From SCUB01 sp041918675 (lineage in GTDB: Bacteria > Pseudomonadota > Alphaproteobacteria > Rhizobiales > Xanthobacteraceae), in NCBI GenBank assembly GCA_041918675.1, contig JAYRVF010000014.1, forward strand, positions 434,001 through 498,000: DNA of 64,000 bases. Direction: 5' to 3'. Positions 62,823 through 64,000 of this stretch are shown one piece after another. Under the pieces are notes generated by a model that was not told the origin of the DNA, searched no databases, and saw only the letters and a program-made list of their open reading frames with translations. Made by a program: the position numbers and the translations under genes. Position 1 is the stretch's first letter; every line of letters starts with the position of its first letter.

Positions 62823-63917
62823 CTAAATCCTGGGGTCCGGCTCTTTCTGCAAGCGCTGAACCATGTCGATCAGCTTGCGCCACGCGCGTTCGAGATAGGC
62901 GAGCGCGCGATCGAGCTCGGCCTCGTCGGGCAGGCGGGGTTCGGCGCCTTTCGCGATCGGCGGCGCGTGCCGCCCGGAAGGCGGCTCCTTCTCGGCCTCG
63001 GCCGGCTTCGGCTCCGCGAGCGGCGGGGCCCGCAAGCGGAGCAACTCCTTCTCGGCGGCTTCGGCGGCGTTCTTCACCTCCGCGACGGCGCGCTCGCGCG
63101 CGGCGAGCTCCCGCGTCAGGCGCTCGGTCTCCTCCTTCAGCCGGGCGATCTCGGCGGCGTCAGCCGCGCGGCGTTCGGCCCCTTGGGCCACGGCCGCTTC
63201 CTGCTCTCGTGAGGATCGCGCGCGTTCGGCGACGGCGCGCTCGCGCGCCGCGAGTTCCCGCGCCAGGCGATCGGTCTCCTCCTTCAGCCGGGCGATCTCG
63301 GCGGCGTCAGCCGCGCGGCGTTCGGCCCCTTGGGCCACGGCCGCTTCCTGCTCTCGTGAGGATTGTGCGCGTTCGGCGATGACGCGGTCGCGCGCGGCGA
63401 TCTCGGCCTGAAGACGCTCGATCCGAAGCGCCATCTCGTTTGCCGCGCGCATCATGTCGGCGGCAACGGGAGCCGGCATGTCGATCACTTTCGCCGGCGG
63501 TGAATTCCTGTCCGCTGTCGGCGAAGGCGGCTCGACGTTCGGCGGCCGGCTCGTGTCCTTGGCGTCGGTCTCGGCGCTTTTGATCGATTCCTTCGCCAAG
63601 CGGTCGCGCGCGGCAAGCTCGCGCTTGAGGCGATCGACCACGTCGCGAAGCCGGCCGATCTCGGCGTCATAGGCCGCGCGATCGTCGGGAACACCGATGC
63701 ACTCCCAGCCGGCGCCGCGCCACGCGCAGATGGAGACTTCGCCGGTGCGACTGTCGAGCCGCATGAACCCGTCGTCTTTGGGCACGAGCGAATAACGGCC
63801 GTTGCCGCCATCGGGCATCAGGCGCTGCGCCGTCGCGGGCATCGCGAACCCCGCCCACGCGATCGCGCCGCCGAGCAAGACGAAAACCATCCGCCGCGTT
63901 CCTCGCCTCACGCGCAC
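62823..63917 (-). CDS. Secreted coiled-coil protein with an internal duplication
   Basis: 364 residues. A basic N-terminus and hydrophobic core end at an AMPATAQ signal-peptidase site near residue 31. A small domain (about 38-80) with YSLVPKDDGFMRLDSRTGEVSIC and GWECIGV holds two cysteines that may pair; similar short domains occur in other Rhizobiales hypothetical proteins. Residues about 84-115 and 155-290 are predicted coiled coil. A 49-residue unit (182-230) is repeated almost exactly (231-279). The tail is Pro/Glu-rich with a final amphipathic helix. Function is unknown; an envelope or periplasmic structural role is the simplest guess. Confidence 0.75.
   Translation of the reverse strand: MRVRRGTRRMVFVLLGGAIAWAGFAMPATAQRLMPDGGNGRYSLVPKDDGFMRLDSRTGEVSICAWRGAGWECIGVPDDRAAYDAEIGRLRDVVDRLKRELAARDRLAKESIKSAETDAKDTSRPPNVEPPSPTADRNSPPAKVIDMPAPVAADMMRAANEMALRIERLQAEIAARDRVIAERAQSSREQEAAVAQGAERRAADAAEIARLKEETDRLARELAARERAVAERARSSREQEAAVAQGAERRAADAAEIARLKEETERLTRELAARERAVAEVKNAAEAAEKELLRLRAPPLAEPKPAEAEKEPPSGRHAPPIAKGAEPRLPDEAELDRALAYLERAWRKLIDMVQRLQKEPDPRI
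63081..63374. repeat. 147-bp in-frame tandem duplication inside the coiled-coil gene
   Basis: Two adjacent 147-bp units, 63228-63374 and 63081-63227, encode a 49-residue coiled-coil segment. Landmark strings recur exactly 147 bp apart; for example TCGGTCTCCTCC starts at 63124 and 63271. Few differences separate the copies, and 49 residues is seven heptads, so the coiled-coil phase is kept. Confidence 0.92.
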
Positions 63918-63922
63918 CCGTT

Positions 63923-63958
63923 CTTCTCCATGTCGTCGCGCTTCTCCATGTCGTCGCG
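63923..63958. repeat. 18-bp perfect tandem duplication
   Basis: CTTCTCCATGTCGTCGCG occurs twice in direct succession (63923-63940 and 63941-63958), just upstream of the coiled-coil gene start, where its promoter or leader would be. The remaining bases to the window end show no gene. Confidence 0.85.
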
Positions 63959-64000
63959 GCCCCTACTATAGAGGCTGGAATCCGGCGGCGAGAGGGCGTG

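Larger units (their letters stand above)
62571..62833. repeat. 13-bp exact direct repeats spaced 250 bp apart
   Basis: GTCTAAATCCTGG occurs at 62571-62583 and again at 62821-62833. The right copy covers the stop codon region of the coiled-coil gene, the left lies upstream of the YjbQ gene. Between them are the 15-bp tandem repeats and a GGCCATGA dyad. No coding sequence for mobility is present. Confidence 0.7.

Noticed and set aside
62506..62883. N-terminal extension of the YjbQ protein with Asp-Gln-Glu-Pro repeats
   Set aside because: Family members begin near the GTG at 62505; the extension comes from non-coding 15-bp tandem repeats.

Overview
The window is about 64 kb of high-GC chromosomal DNA and looks like an alphaproteobacterium of the order Rhizobiales (Hyphomicrobiales). 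Supporting features are the housekeeping order murA - hisD - UPF0262 - phosphatase - infA - maf - yacG - tRNA-Phe, an otsB - GH15 - otsA trehalose operon, a FixJ-type two-component pair, short GGCCATG-type intergenic palindromes, and strong G/C preference at third codon positions. A family-level placement near Xanthobacteraceae, Bradyrhizobiaceae or Beijerinckiaceae is a guess. No transposase, integrase, phage gene or CRISPR array was found.

Region 1 (1-14.9 kb): the tail of an acyl-CoA synthetase, a secreted GlcG-like protein, an HBM-type chemoreceptor, a second acyl-CoA ligase, a convergent FixJ-like regulator with its MASE1 sensor kinase, a universal stress protein, a Na+/H+ antiporter-like protein, and a translationally coupled trehalose operon whose OtsA carries an N-terminal membrane sensor-like module.

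Region 2 (15-22 kb): tRNA-Phe with a readable promoter, an 88-bp tandem repeat array, a low-complexity tract, then the minus-strand set yacG, maf, infA, phosphatase, UPF0262, hisD, murA and a small conserved gene, followed by tRNA-Thr. yacG has no standard start codon, and its frame continues into the low-complexity tract beyond an amber stop.

Region 3 (22-27.2 kb): a small membrane protein and a TetR - glpD - lipid kinase - alkyl-DHAP synthase-like operon, which suggests glycerolipid or ether-lipid metabolism.

Region 4 (27.3-55.7 kb): a large catabolic island. The first part encodes an acyl-CoA dehydrogenase, a split B12-dependent acyl-CoA mutase, a CoA ligase and a 3-hydroxyacyl-CoA dehydrogenase/enoyl-CoA hydratase fusion. 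Several of these differ from their families at active-site positions. The second part is a LIV-type ABC importer (LivF, fused LivM-LivG, LivH, binding protein) and a long minus-strand series: GntR regulator, thiolase, CoA ligase, hydantoinase A and B, a three-subunit molybdenum hydroxylase and a family III CoA-transferase. A fused indolepyruvate:ferredoxin oxidoreductase-like gene diverges from the GntR gene, and a perfect GTATAC-G-GTATAC operator lies between them. Together they look like uptake, CoA activation, hydroxylation, amide or ring cleavage, carbon-skeleton rearrangement and beta-oxidation of an unidentified branched or N-containing carboxylic acid. This is the best candidate for an undescribed system.

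Region 5 (55.7-64 kb): an EthD-like protein, a BigR/SqrR-type two-cysteine ArsR repressor, a symporter-histidine kinase-receiver hybrid with a convergent NarL-type regulator, a YjbQ-family protein and a secreted coiled-coil protein with a recent internal duplication.
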